From assembly GCF_900100175.1 (NCBI RefSeq), contig NZ_FNEM01000001.1:1-64000 (forward strand): 64,000 nucleotides of DNA. The letters run 5' to 3'. The translations under genes were made by a program, and so were the position numbers. Below the pieces are notes generated by a model. The model searched no databases and had not been told where the DNA came from. It was given only the letters and a program-made list of their open reading frames with translations. Below are positions 54,815 through 63,798 of the stretch, piece by piece; within the stretch, counting starts at the first letter, position 1, and every line of letters begins with the position of its first letter. The stretch is from Ferrimonas sediminum (lineage in GTDB: Bacteria > Pseudomonadota > Gammaproteobacteria > Enterobacterales > Shewanellaceae).

Positions 54815-55282
54815 ATGCAACGAACCGACAATATCTGGCCTCTGCAGGTCAAGCTGAAATCAAAACAGGTCACCATGGGCCGCTGGAGTCAGACCACCTG
54901 GGAGGTGGACCAGTTGCTGCCGGCGTCGGCGGATCCCATCGAGGGCGCCACCATCGTCGGCCTGGAGCTGTTTAAAGATGAGCGGTCCAACTACCGGCTG
55001 AACCTGGATCTGGATAACCCGTTGCTGTTTGTGGTGTGCGATGAAACTGAACAGGGGGAGCCGATCCCCATGTTGGTTACCGCCAACCAGAACATCGCCG
55101 CTGGCTGCCTGGAGAGCGATCAGCCGGTGTTTACCTGCCCCATTCCTCAAGCCATCGGCTGTTGGATTGAAGCCTACATTACCCGCCATGGCGAACAGCC
55201 GATCTGTGCCCATCGACGCAAACACATCGATGTGCGCGGCGAGATGAAGGCCAAGCGGGAGAAGCGCGATGAGCGATACTAA
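54815..55282 (+). CDS. DUF3305 protein of the formate dehydrogenase locus
   Basis: A 155-residue soluble protein. IWPLQVKLKSKQVTMGRWSQ and the following TWEVDQLLPA are the DUF3305 signature. The C-terminus is Arg/Lys-rich. DUF3305 and DUF3306 occur as a pair in fdh loci of several proteobacteria and are thought to assist assembly; the mechanism is unknown. It overlaps the DUF3306 gene by 14 bases. Confidence 0.85.
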   Translation: MQRTDNIWPLQVKLKSKQVTMGRWSQTTWEVDQLLPASADPIEGATIVGLELFKDERSNYRLNLDLDNPLLFVVCDETEQGEPIPMLVTANQNIAAGCLESDQPVFTCPIPQAIGCWIEAYITRHGEQPICAHRRKHIDVRGEMKAKREKRDERY

Positions 55283-55862
55283 ATCCGGCTTGTTGTCCCG
55301 CTGGCAACAGCGCCTGACCAAGGTCAAGGAGGAGGAGCAGGCGCTGGAGTCGTCGTTGGAACCGGCCTCGCCCGCCGAGGCTGAGCTTCCTGTCAGTCAG
55401 GAGGGCGAGCCTGTCGCCGAGGTGGAGGCCGAGTCGGCAGAAGTTGGTGCCGCTGCTGAAGCCGGTGAGCCTGACGCCCTGCCGGATCCCGATGCCATTG
55501 AGGAGGGGGGCAGCTTTGCCCAGTTCCTGGCGGAGGGGATTGACCCGGACAAGAAGAAGAGTGCCCTGCAGGCGTTGTGGCGCCAGCCTCAGTACAATGT
55601 AACCGACGGTATGGCTGAGTACGCCCTGGATTACAGCAATCAGCCGAAACTGAGCGCTCAGGTGGCCAAAGAGGTGGCGAAAAAGGTGTTCCGTCATCTG
55701 GATGCCAAGCTGGAGGAGGAGCGCCGTCAGGAGGCGCTGGCGAAGGCGCAGGCCGAGGCACCTGCCCTGGATGAAAAGCCGCCAGAATTACCCAGAGTGG
55801 CCCGGGAGGATGGACAAAATGACCCATCCGATCCGGACACCGGCAAAGAACAGCAGAGCTGA
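55269..55862 (+). CDS. DUF3306 protein of the formate dehydrogenase locus
   Basis: A 197-residue protein. The N-terminal LLSRWQQRLTKVKEEEQ is followed by an acidic, Ala/Glu/Pro-rich low-complexity stretch (about 25-80). The conserved DUF3306 core is SALQALWRQPQYNVTDGMAEYALDYS. The tail is charged. Its function is unknown and it is always found beside DUF3305 in such loci, as I recall. A gap of 124 bases follows before the polyferredoxin. Confidence 0.85.
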   Translation: MSDTKSGLLSRWQQRLTKVKEEEQALESSLEPASPAEAELPVSQEGEPVAEVEAESAEVGAAAEAGEPDALPDPDAIEEGGSFAQFLAEGIDPDKKKSALQALWRQPQYNVTDGMAEYALDYSNQPKLSAQVAKEVAKKVFRHLDAKLEEERRQEALAKAQAEAPALDEKPPELPRVAREDGQNDPSDPDTGKEQQS

Positions 55863-55986
55863 CCGGCATTACCGTCAGCCACAGGCGCCGGGCTTTGGTA
55901 CAGGCCTTGCAACTTACCGACCACCAGCCACGACCCCGTCCGCTGCATGAGACGTTGGCGATGGCGACAGAAAACAGGAACGCACA

Positions 55987-57663
55987 GTGAACAACCCTCA
56001 ACACGCCGTAGCCGAACAGGCGCTGGCTCAGGTTCAGATGTTGGAGAACCTGATTCCGCAAACGGTCACCTATACCACCGCCGGTCACCTGTTGATCATC
56101 GGTGCTGAAGACGCCATTCGATTGGCCGCGGCCAGCCTCGATGGCATGGCCAGCATTACCCTGGTGGCCACCGACCCCATTACCAGCCAGGATGAGGAAC
56201 ATCTGGCCGAGGTGATGCGGGCGGTTGAACAAACCGAAGCACTGCCCAGCTACTACAGCAAACAGGTCATGGTAAAAGGCTTCCTGGGTCAGTACCAGGC
56301 GTTCATTAAAGACGACAGCGGTAAAGAGTTGGAGTTGGCGCCGGCGGCGGTACGCCGTCCCCACTACGATCTGGTGCTGGACTTGGGTCAACAGCCGAGC
56401 CTGACGCTGGAGTTGCTGCCACCCGGGTATTTTCATGTCGCCGACGATGCCCACAAGCTGGCGGGTGCGGTGGCGCAACTGCCTGAACTGGTCGGGGAGT
56501 TCTCCAAGCCCAGGTACGTGAAGATCAACGCCGATATCTGTGCTCACCATGGCAGCGGTATCGACGGCTGTAACCGCTGTCTGAACTTCTGTCCGGCGGA
56601 CGCCATCGCCAGCGTGAACCACAAGATTGAGGTGGATCATAACCTGTGCCACGGTGCCGGCAGCTGCTCCAACGCCTGCCCCACAGGAGCCATCAGTTAT
56701 GATCAGCCGTCCCCCACGGTGTTGCAGGACTATCTGAAACGCCTGGTTACCCGCTACATCGAGCTGGCCGACAGCCGTCCGGTGGTGCTGTTTCACGATA
56801 TGACCGCCGGTGACGAGGCATTGAAAGCGCTGCAGGGTCTGCATGGTGCGGTGCTGCCGGTGGCGCTGGAAGAGATTGCGGTTGCCGCTACCGACAGTTG
56901 GATGTCGGCACTGGCCTGGGGAGCGCGCCAGGTGGTGGTGTTGACCACCGAAGTAACGCCACCGACGCTGATGGCCCTATTACAACGGGAACACAAACTG
57001 GCGTCGGATCTGCTGCAGGCCATCGGTCTGGAAGATCGGATTCAGATGCTGGCCACAACCGAACTGGACAGTCTGACCGGCTTGGTGGAGCAAAGTGCCG
57101 GTTGGCCGGAACTGGCCATCGCCGCCTATCCGTCCAACCTGCCCAAGCGGGACGCCTTCTACAACGGCCTGGATCACCTCAATGGCTGCGCGGCCGCCAA
57201 TGATGAAAGCCTGTCGATACCGCACCTGCCTTACGGTGAGGTGGTGGTGGACGCCGACAAGTGCACCCTGTGCCAGAGCTGTTCCGCCCTGTGTCCGACT
57301 CGGGCCCTGATGGATGGCGGTGACACGCCGGCGCTAAACTTTACCGAGCAGGCCTGCGTACAGTGTGGCTTGTGTGAAAAGGCCTGTCCGGAAAAGGCGA
57401 TCACCCTGATCAGTCAGGTGACCCTGGACCGGGATCGTCGTCAGCAGTCCAGAGTGCTGCATGAAGAGGAGCCTTTCGAGTGCATTCGCTGTAACAAGCC
57501 GTTTGCCACCAAGGCGGTGATCACCAAGATCACCGCTCAGATGGAGAGCCACAGCGCCTTCGCCGGCGATGCCCTTAAGCGGATTCAGATGTGTGAAGAC
57601 TGTCGCGTCAAAGACATGTTCGAAGGCATCATGAACGATCCAGAAAAACAGTTGCGCGTCTAA
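55987..57663 (+). CDS. Polyferredoxin-like 4Fe-4S protein of the fdh maturation operon
   Basis: A 558-residue iron-sulfur protein. Residues 1-175 have no cluster motifs. Cluster motifs follow at Cys185-195-198-202, Cys221-227-231 (with one irregular first spacing), Cys426-429-432-436 and Cys457-460-463-467. Two CxxC pairs lie near the C-terminus (CIRC, CEDC). The irregular spacing in the first two groups means one cluster may not be cubane. It has no signal peptide, so it is probably cytosolic. The start is GTG; I see no better ATG. The same gene occupies this place in Shewanella fdh loci. Confidence 0.85.
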   Translation: MNNPQHAVAEQALAQVQMLENLIPQTVTYTTAGHLLIIGAEDAIRLAAASLDGMASITLVATDPITSQDEEHLAEVMRAVEQTEALPSYYSKQVMVKGFLGQYQAFIKDDSGKELELAPAAVRRPHYDLVLDLGQQPSLTLELLPPGYFHVADDAHKLAGAVAQLPELVGEFSKPRYVKINADICAHHGSGIDGCNRCLNFCPADAIASVNHKIEVDHNLCHGAGSCSNACPTGAISYDQPSPTVLQDYLKRLVTRYIELADSRPVVLFHDMTAGDEALKALQGLHGAVLPVALEEIAVAATDSWMSALAWGARQVVVLTTEVTPPTLMALLQREHKLASDLLQAIGLEDRIQMLATTELDSLTGLVEQSAGWPELAIAAYPSNLPKRDAFYNGLDHLNGCAAANDESLSIPHLPYGEVVVDADKCTLCQSCSALCPTRALMDGGDTPALNFTEQACVQCGLCEKACPEKAITLISQVTLDRDRRQQSRVLHEEEPFECIRCNKPFATKAVITKITAQMESHSAFAGDALKRIQMCEDCRVKDMFEGIMNDPEKQLRV

Positions 57664-57675
57664 ACAGAGGTAATC

Positions 57676-58305
57676 ATGACAGAACAACAACACCATCGAG
57701 TGGTTTCCGAAATTCAACAGTTTCGCGCCGACATCTATCAATTGCTGGCGGGCCTGTTGCGGGACGCTCCCTCTCAGGATCTGCTGGATTTTCTGGGTAA
57801 CCTTGAGGTCAACAGCGACGACGACGGCGAGATGGTCAAAGCCTGGAGCAGCCTCAAACTGGCGGCGCAAACCTACAGCGTTGAGACTGTGACTCAGGAG
57901 TACACCGACCTGTTTATCGGTCTGGGCCATGGCGAAGTGATCCCCTACGCCAGCTGGTACATGACGGGCACCTTGATGGACACCCAGCTGGTACAGCTGC
58001 GGCAGGATCTGGTGCGTCTGGGCTTTGCCCGGGAAGACGCCGTTAAGGAGCCGGAAGATCACATCGCCGCCCTGTGTGAAGTGATGTCGGTACTGCTGCT
58101 GGAAAACCCTCAGCACGTGCAGCTGAGCTTCTGGCAGAAGCACCTTAAGCCATGGGCTGACCGGCTGTGGAGTGACCTGGCCAATGCCCAGGGAGCCGCC
58201 TTCTACGCCGCCGTGGCCCATCTGGCCGAGCAGTTCTTTATTCAGGAGAAGGATGAGTTTGCCGCCCTGACCCTGGAGACCCCGGTGCAGGAGGGCACCC
58301 TGTAA
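57676..58305 (+). CDS. TorD/DmsD-family molybdoenzyme chaperone
   Basis: A 209-residue all-helical protein with YTDLFIGLGHGEVIPYASWYM and the TorD-type motif EPEDHIAALCEVM. Such chaperones bind the Tat signal of a molybdoenzyme and hold it until the cofactor is inserted. The natural client is FdhA encoded 340 bases downstream. It follows the polyferredoxin by 12 bases. Confidence 0.9.
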   Translation: MTEQQHHRVVSEIQQFRADIYQLLAGLLRDAPSQDLLDFLGNLEVNSDDDGEMVKAWSSLKLAAQTYSVETVTQEYTDLFIGLGHGEVIPYASWYMTGTLMDTQLVQLRQDLVRLGFAREDAVKEPEDHIAALCEVMSVLLLENPQHVQLSFWQKHLKPWADRLWSDLANAQGAAFYAAVAHLAEQFFIQEKDEFAALTLETPVQEGTL

Positions 58306-58379
58306 AGGAGTGAAGTGTGCTGGCTGTTCTACACTGAATAGCCAGTACCAGCGATTCCGTAAGACCGGAAACACCCGGC

Positions 58380-58406
58380 GGTGGGGCAGCCTGCAGTAGC
58401 CCCACC
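58380..58406 (+). other. Strong hairpin between the chaperone gene and fdhX
   Basis: Eight-base-pair stem GGTGGGGC/GCCCCACC with an 11-base loop in the 128-base leader of fdhX. There is no T run. It may set a processing or mRNA-stability boundary between low-level maturation genes and the abundant fdhXABC message. Confidence 0.55.
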
Positions 58407-58433
58407 TTAATCCACTAACACCATGGAGGTGTT

Positions 58434-58634
58434 ATGAAAGACAGGCAGCAACAACAGCGACGCAGTCTGCTCAAGGCGTTTGGCCTGGGAGCAGGGGCCC
58501 TGGCTCTGGCCAGTGGCAGCGTCCGGGCCCAGGCCAGTTCCCCGGCTGAGGCTTCTCCCCCCGATGCGCAGTCCGATACCCGCTTCAAGGTAACGGCTCA
58601 TGTTCAATCCTACTACCAGACCTTAAAGGACTGA
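58434..58634 (+). CDS. fdhX: Small Tat-signal protein FdhX (first copy)
   Basis: A 66-residue protein with the twin-arginine motif RRSLLKAFGLGAGALALASG, then a short exported part ending VTAHVQSYYQTLKD. It matches the family called formate dehydrogenase region TAT target. The ending, an aromatic pair before a short charged tail, is shared with the second copy at 63799. Its role is unknown but it always precedes fdhA. A strong GGAGG precedes the ATG. Confidence 0.88.
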   Translation: MKDRQQQQRRSLLKAFGLGAGALALASGSVRAQASSPAEASPPDAQSDTRFKVTAHVQSYYQTLKD

Positions 58635-58646
58635 CGGAGGGCGAGT

Positions 58647-61511
58647 ATGAAACTCATGCGCAATTCACACGCCACTGCATCCGCTCGTGAGGCTATCTCA
58701 CTTGGGTTGAATCGGCGTCAGTTTCTGCGGCGGGCGGGCGTGACCACCGGCGGCATTGCGGCGGCGTCCATGCTGGGCACCGGCATGATTCGCAAGGCCG
58801 AAGCCGCAGGCGGCAGTGCATCCGGTACCGTGGAAACCAAACGAACCATCTGCTCCCACTGTTCGGTGGGCTGCGGGGTGTACGCCGAGGTCAGCAACGA
58901 CGTCTGGGTCGGTCATGAACCGGCGTTTGATCACCCCATCAACCGCGGCGCCCACTGTGCCAAGGGCGCGTCGCTGATTCATCACACTCACAGTGAAAAA
59001 CGGGTCAAGTATCCGATGAAACTGGAGGGAGGCAAATGGAAGAAGCTCAGTTGGGAGGAGGCGATCGATCAGGTCGGTGAGCTGATGCTGAAGATTCGTA
59101 AGGAGTCCGGCCCCGACGGCCTGTTCTTTATGGGGTCCGCCAAGTTCTCCAACGAAGGCTGTTATCTGTACCGCAAATTCGCCGCCATGTGGGGCTCCAA
59201 CAACATCGACCACTCGGCTCGGATCTGTCACTCCACCACGGTCGCCGGGGTCGCCAATACCTGGGGCTACGGTGCCATGACCAACTCTTACAACGATATG
59301 CGTAACTGTAAGAGTATGATTTTCATTGGTGCTAACCCGGCCGAGGCCCACCCAGTTTCTCTGCAGCACATCCTGATTGGTAAAGAGCGCGGTGCCAAGA
59401 TGATCGTGGTCGACCCGAGGTTCACCCGTACTGCGGCGCATGCCGATGAGTACGTGCACATTCGCCCCGGTACCGACATTCCATACATCTACGGTTTGCT
59501 GTGGCACATCTTCGCCAACAATTGGCATGATCAGGATTTCATCGACCGTCGCGTCTGGGCCATGGAAGCGATTCAGGCCGAAGTGCAGAACTACCCGCCA
59601 GCGGAGGTGGAAAACATCACCGGGGTACCGGAAGCACAGATGTACAAGGTGGCGAAGATGCTGGCGGACAACCGCCCTGGCACCATTGTCTGGTGCATGG
59701 GGGGAACCCAGCATACCGTCGGAAACGCCAATACCCGTGCCTACTGCATTTTGCAGCTGGCGCTGGGTAACATGGGGACCTCCGGTGGCGGTGCCAACAT
59801 CTTCCGCGGCCACGATAACGTTCAGGGCGCCACCGACCTGGGACTGCTGTTCGACAACCTTCCTGGGTATTACGGCCTGTCGGACGGTGCCTGGAAGCAC
59901 TGGTCGCGGGTATGGGAGCTGGATTACAACTGGGTCAAGGGACGCTTTGATCAGGGCACCTATCTGGGCAAGCAACCCATGAATACTCCGGGCATCCCCT
60001 GTTCACGCTGGCACGATGGTGTGATGGAGGACCCCACCAAGCTGGGCCAGAAAGACAACGTCCGCATGGCGTTTTATTGGGGGCAGTCGGTGAACACCGA
60101 AACCCGCGGCCGGGATGTGCGCAAGGCCCTCGATAAGATGGATGCGGTGGTGGTGGTAGACCCCTACCCAACCATGGCGGCGGTGATGCACACCCGTAAG
60201 GACAACGTGTTTATTCTGCCGGCCTGTTCCCAGTTTGAGACCTCTGGCTCGGTGACCGCTTCCAACCGCTCCATCCAGTGGCGGGATCGGGTGGTGGCGC
60301 CGCTGTTTGAGTCCAAGCCTGACCACGAGATCATGTATTTGCTGGCCAAGAAACTCGGCTTTGCCGACCAGTTGTGTAAGAACATCAAGGTCAACGGCAA
60401 TGAGCCCCTGGTGGAAGACATTACCCGCGAGTGGAACCGAGGCATGTGGACCATCGGCATGACCGGTCAGTCGCCGGAACGGCTGAAGATGCACCAGCAG
60501 AACTGGGGCACCTTTGAGTTTGAAGATCTGGAGGCCAAAGGCGGTCCCGCCAAAGGTGACACCTATGGTCTGCCCTGGCCCTGCTGGGGTACTCCGGAGC
60601 TCAATCACCCCGGGACTCACATCCTGTACGACACTTCGAAGCACATTATGAAGGGCGGCGGTAACTTCCGGGCCCGCTTTGGGGTCGAGTTCGAAGGCCA
60701 GGATCTGCTGGCGGCGGATCCCGGCTCCAAGGGCAACGAACTGGGCGCCGGTCATCCGGAATTCACCGCCGACATGCTCAAGCAGTTGGGGTGGTGGGAC
60801 GATCTGACCGCCGAGGAGAAACAGGCAGCCGAAGGCCGCAACTGGAAGACCGATCTGTCTGGCGGCATTCAGCGGGTGGCCATGAAACATGGCTGTATCC
60901 CGTACGGCAACGCCCGTGCCCGTTGCCGGGTCTGGACCTTCCCCGATCAGGTGCCGGTGCACCGGGAGCCTCTGTATACCCCAAGGCGGGATCTGGTGCT
61001 GAAATACCCCAACCTGGATGATCGCCAGGTGCATCGACTGCCGACCCTGTACAAATCGATTCAGGACAAGGTGATTGCCGAGAATCTGGATAAGAAGTTC
61101 CCGATGATCGTCACCACCGGCCGATTGGTGGAGTATGAAGGTGGCGGTGAAGAGACCCGATCCAACCCCTGGTTGGCGGAGTTGCAGCAGCAGATGTTTG
61201 TGGAGATCAATCCGGCAGACGCTGCCGATCGCGGCATTCGCGACGGTGATAACGTCACCCTGCATTCACCGGAGGGGCCGGTGCTGTACATTACGGCGTT
61301 GGTGACCGAGCGGGTGATTCCCGGCGAGTGTTTCATGCCGTACCACTTTGCCGGCATTTTCGAGGGCGAAAGTCTGGTGCCTCGCTATCCGGACGGAACC
61401 GTGCCGTACATCCAGGGGGAGTCGGCCAATACGGCCATGACCTATGGTTACGACCCGGTGACCCAGATGCAGGAAACCAAGGTGTCCATCTGCCAGATTA
61501 ATCGAGCTTAA
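58647..61511 (+). CDS. fdhA: Formate dehydrogenase catalytic subunit (cysteine type)
   Basis: A 954-residue molybdo- or tungsto-pterin enzyme that oxidises formate in the periplasm. A Tat signal NRRQFLRRAGV (22-32) is followed by the 4Fe-4S ligands Cys69, Cys72, Cys76 and Cys104. The metal ligand is Cys194 in HSARICHSTTVAGV, encoded by TGT, so no selenocysteine is needed. Later blocks include GANPAEAHPV, GGTQHTVGNAN and RGHDNVQGATDLG. The C-terminal dinucleotide-binding domain is complete. GGAGG is 6 bases upstream. Confidence 0.95.
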   Translation: MKLMRNSHATASAREAISLGLNRRQFLRRAGVTTGGIAAASMLGTGMIRKAEAAGGSASGTVETKRTICSHCSVGCGVYAEVSNDVWVGHEPAFDHPINRGAHCAKGASLIHHTHSEKRVKYPMKLEGGKWKKLSWEEAIDQVGELMLKIRKESGPDGLFFMGSAKFSNEGCYLYRKFAAMWGSNNIDHSARICHSTTVAGVANTWGYGAMTNSYNDMRNCKSMIFIGANPAEAHPVSLQHILIGKERGAKMIVVDPRFTRTAAHADEYVHIRPGTDIPYIYGLLWHIFANNWHDQDFIDRRVWAMEAIQAEVQNYPPAEVENITGVPEAQMYKVAKMLADNRPGTIVWCMGGTQHTVGNANTRAYCILQLALGNMGTSGGGANIFRGHDNVQGATDLGLLFDNLPGYYGLSDGAWKHWSRVWELDYNWVKGRFDQGTYLGKQPMNTPGIPCSRWHDGVMEDPTKLGQKDNVRMAFYWGQSVNTETRGRDVRKALDKMDAVVVVDPYPTMAAVMHTRKDNVFILPACSQFETSGSVTASNRSIQWRDRVVAPLFESKPDHEIMYLLAKKLGFADQLCKNIKVNGNEPLVEDITREWNRGMWTIGMTGQSPERLKMHQQNWGTFEFEDLEAKGGPAKGDTYGLPWPCWGTPELNHPGTHILYDTSKHIMKGGGNFRARFGVEFEGQDLLAADPGSKGNELGAGHPEFTADMLKQLGWWDDLTAEEKQAAEGRNWKTDLSGGIQRVAMKHGCIPYGNARARCRVWTFPDQVPVHREPLYTPRRDLVLKYPNLDDRQVHRLPTLYKSIQDKVIAENLDKKFPMIVTTGRLVEYEGGGEETRSNPWLAELQQQMFVEINPADAADRGIRDGDNVTLHSPEGPVLYITALVTERVIPGECFMPYHFAGIFEGESLVPRYPDGTVPYIQGESANTAMTYGYDPVTQMQETKVSICQINRA

Positions 61512-61523
61512 GGAGGAAGTCTG

Positions 61524-62102
61524 ATGGCTACGATGAAATTCTTGTGTGACACCAAACGCTGCATCGAATGTAACGGTTGCGTGGTCGCGTGTAAGAGTAA
61601 AAACGACTCCGCCCTGGAGTGGGGTATTCAGCGCCGCCGGGTGGTGACCCTCAACGACGGTCAGGTGGGGAAGGAAGCCTCGATCTCGGTGGCGTGCATG
61701 CACTGCTCCGATGCGCCCTGTATGGCGGTGTGTCCGGCGGACTGCTTCGAACGGACCGCCGACGGCATTATCCGTCACTCCAAGGACAAGTGCATCGGTT
61801 GCGGTTACTGTTTCTACGCCTGCCCGTTCGGCGCGCCGCAGTTCCCGAAACAGTCGGTGTTCGGCTCCAAAGGCAAGATGGACAAGTGCACCTATTGTGC
61901 CGGTGGTCCGGATGCCGAGCCGGGATCGGAGAAGGAGCGCGAGCTCTATGGGGCCAATCGCATCGCCGAAGGCAAACTGCCATTTTGCGCCGAAGTCTGC
62001 TCCACCAAATCGCTGCTGGCCGGTGACGCCGAAACGGTGTCGCAGGTGTTCCGTCAGCGGGTGGCGCAACGGGGTGCTGCGGAAGGCGGCTGGGACGGCT
62101 AA
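61524..62102 (+). CDS. fdhB: Formate dehydrogenase iron-sulfur subunit
   Basis: A 192-residue ferredoxin-like subunit with four 4Fe-4S motifs: CDTKRCIECNGCVVACK, CMHCSDAPCMAVCPADC, CIGCGYCFYACPFG and CTYCAGG with CAEVC later. It passes electrons from FdhA to the haem subunit. It lacks its own signal peptide and should travel with FdhA through Tat. It starts 12 bases after fdhA. Confidence 0.94.
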   Translation: MATMKFLCDTKRCIECNGCVVACKSKNDSALEWGIQRRRVVTLNDGQVGKEASISVACMHCSDAPCMAVCPADCFERTADGIIRHSKDKCIGCGYCFYACPFGAPQFPKQSVFGSKGKMDKCTYCAGGPDAEPGSEKERELYGANRIAEGKLPFCAEVCSTKSLLAGDAETVSQVFRQRVAQRGAAEGGWDG

Positions 62103-62112
62103 GGAGATCATT

Positions 62113-63165
62113 ATGCGCAGTTGCAATATGAGCCGTTGGTGGCGATTGCCCCTGTTGGCACTGCTGTTCAGCGTCGGAGCGGTGCAGGCCACCACTCCGG
62201 ACGCCGATGAGCAGGCGGGCAAGGCGTTGATGGCGGCCCAGGCGGCGGAGCTACAGGCGGCGCCTGCGGCACAAGCCACTAATGAGCCGGATCCTCTGTG
62301 GACCTCGGTGCGCGCCGGAGAATCCGGCCGCACCAGTGCTCAGGGGCCCTTTGCCGGGCAGTTGATCAATGCCTATGACCCGGCGCTGGTGTCGACCCGA
62401 AGTGATACCACCGCGCCGGTTCTCGCCTTGGCTCTGTTTGGCATGATCGTGGTGCTTGCCCTGTTTGTGCTGGTCAACGGTCCAGCCAAGCTGTCTGCCG
62501 GATTTTCCAATACCCTGGTGAAGCGGTGGCCGAAGACCGACGTGCTGATCCACTGGTTGATGGCGATTCCCTGTCTGTTGCTGATCATTACCGGGCTGAT
62601 GCTGCTGGCCGGCCGGTTTGTGTTCGGCGACTGGTTGGGGCCGGATGCGGTGGGCGCCATGGCGGCCATGGCCAAGCCGATACACGACTACATGGCGATC
62701 CCCTTCGCCATCGCTGCGGTGTTGGCAATGATCCGGTGGATGAAGCACAACGTTCCCGCCGGCTATGACCTGAAATGGTTTGCGTCGGTGGGGGGCTACA
62801 TCAACTTCGGGCCGTTCAAAGGCAAGCACCCGGATGCCGGCTTCTCCAATGCCGGTGAAAAGCTGTGGTTCTGGAGTTTTACCCTCTTTGGGCTGATTGT
62901 CATCGGCTCCGGGGTGATCATGCTGTTCCCCAACTTGATGGAGCCGACCCGGACCACCAGCCTGATCGCCATCACCCTGCATGGCCTCAGTGCCATTATT
63001 CTCACCGGCTTTACCGTGGTGCACATCTTTATGGCTACGGTGCTGTCTGAAGGGGGCATGGAGTGCATGGTGTCGGGTTACTGCGATGAGAACTGGGCCA
63101 AGCAGCACCACAATGTGTGGTACGACGAAATCAAAGCCGACGGCTCGATTGAGTACCGAACCTGA
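62113..63165 (+). CDS. fdhC: Formate dehydrogenase cytochrome b subunit
   Basis: A 350-residue membrane subunit. An N-terminal signal-like helix is followed by an Ala-rich periplasmic stretch and then helices at about 100-122, 140-165, 190-208, 250-272 and 280-305. His residues in LIHWLMAIP, IHDYMAIPF, LHGLSAI and VVHIFMATV are candidate b-haem ligands, as in FdnI. It reduces quinone with electrons from FdhB. The ATG follows AAGGAG by 6 bases; a longer frame upstream lies inside fdhB and is not coding. The last 47 bases are repeated downstream. Confidence 0.92.
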   Translation: MRSCNMSRWWRLPLLALLFSVGAVQATTPDADEQAGKALMAAQAAELQAAPAAQATNEPDPLWTSVRAGESGRTSAQGPFAGQLINAYDPALVSTRSDTTAPVLALALFGMIVVLALFVLVNGPAKLSAGFSNTLVKRWPKTDVLIHWLMAIPCLLLIITGLMLLAGRFVFGDWLGPDAVGAMAAMAKPIHDYMAIPFAIAAVLAMIRWMKHNVPAGYDLKWFASVGGYINFGPFKGKHPDAGFSNAGEKLWFWSFTLFGLIVIGSGVIMLFPNLMEPTRTTSLIAITLHGLSAIILTGFTVVHIFMATVLSEGGMECMVSGYCDENWAKQHHNVWYDEIKADGSIEYRT

Positions 63166-63173
63166 TCGGTTGT

Positions 63174-63258
63174 GTATTGTTGGTGTGAAGCAGCACCAGC
63201 AATACGTTCCGGTACGACGAGATCAAAGCCGACGGCTCGATTGAGTACCGAACCTGAT
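63174..63258 (+). repeat. Hairpin and duplicated fdhC 3' end
   Basis: Bases 63212-63258 repeat 63120-63166, the end of fdhC including its TGA, with one mismatch. Similarity extends upstream as a diverged AAGCAGCACCA block (63188). Between the copies lies a 12-bp-arm inverted repeat (63174-63185 with 63194-63205, one G-T pair). It looks like the tail of another fdhC left by recombination between fdh units. Confidence 0.85.
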
Positions 63259-63278
63259 TGAATCCAGCCATTACCAAC

Positions 63279-63303
63279 AGGGCCCCGACGGGGTCCTTTT
63301 TTT
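63279..63303 (+). terminator. Terminator of the first fdhXABC unit
   Basis: Stem AGGGCCCC/GGGGTCCT with one G-U pair and a three-base loop, followed by a run of T. Confidence 0.9.
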
Positions 63304-63798
63304 GAGCCTCAATGGCGAGTCGATCATGAACCGTCTGGCTTGCATTCTCGCCATCGTTTTTGTGAACCCGATCGGTTTGGTGGATTTTTGAACCGGCCGG
63401 GGGGTTGGAAAAACCCCGAAAAAGCCGTTTCAGGTCAAAAAAATCACATATTTTCGAAAACTATTTTTCAGGATGATTGAGAAATAGTCTGACCCATATG
63501 CCGCTGTTATGACCTTCGACCACTGTGGTTATAAGGGCATTTGTCCCACTCTGTCCACTTGATCACAATTTGGTTACAACTGTGGCCAATATGTCCCATA
63601 TCTGTTTGTTTTTCTCGGAAAACCAGACTGAAACAAAGTTGATTTGAATCACGTTTTCTCGCCCTTTTGTTGGCATAATCGCCCATGCCAATGTGAGCAA
63701 AATCAAAGAATGGATCGTGGTGTGATGGTTGTTGGGGTGGCGCTGTGCGCTGTTTCCTGATTGCACATTCGGTCCCGCTACCACGAAAGAGGTAACAA
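63304..63798. other. Long regulatory region of the second fdh unit
   Basis: No gene is supported in about 490 bases that are markedly AT-rich compared with the fdh genes. Candidate regulatory sites are the FNR-like box at 63639-63652 and a weak Crp-like TGTCC-N6-TCACA near 63554-63569. A minus-strand frame in 63507-63911 has no family resemblance and covers the start of fdhX on the other strand. Confidence 0.5.
63639..63652. promoter_or_regulatory. FNR-like box upstream of the second fdhX
   Basis: TTGAT-TTGA-ATCAC differs from the FNR consensus TTGAT-N4-ATCAA in the last base. It lies 147 bp before the fdhX start. An FNR-type regulator (EtrA in Shewanella) or Crp could act here. Confidence 0.45.

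Noticed and set aside
59226-59228. Possible selenocysteine in FdhA
   Set aside because: The active-site codon is TGT (cysteine) and the frame is open through this position, so no in-frame TGA or SECIS element is needed.
58698-59975. 425-codon minus-strand frame opposite fdhA
   Set aside because: Antisense shadow; no start signal and no family motif.
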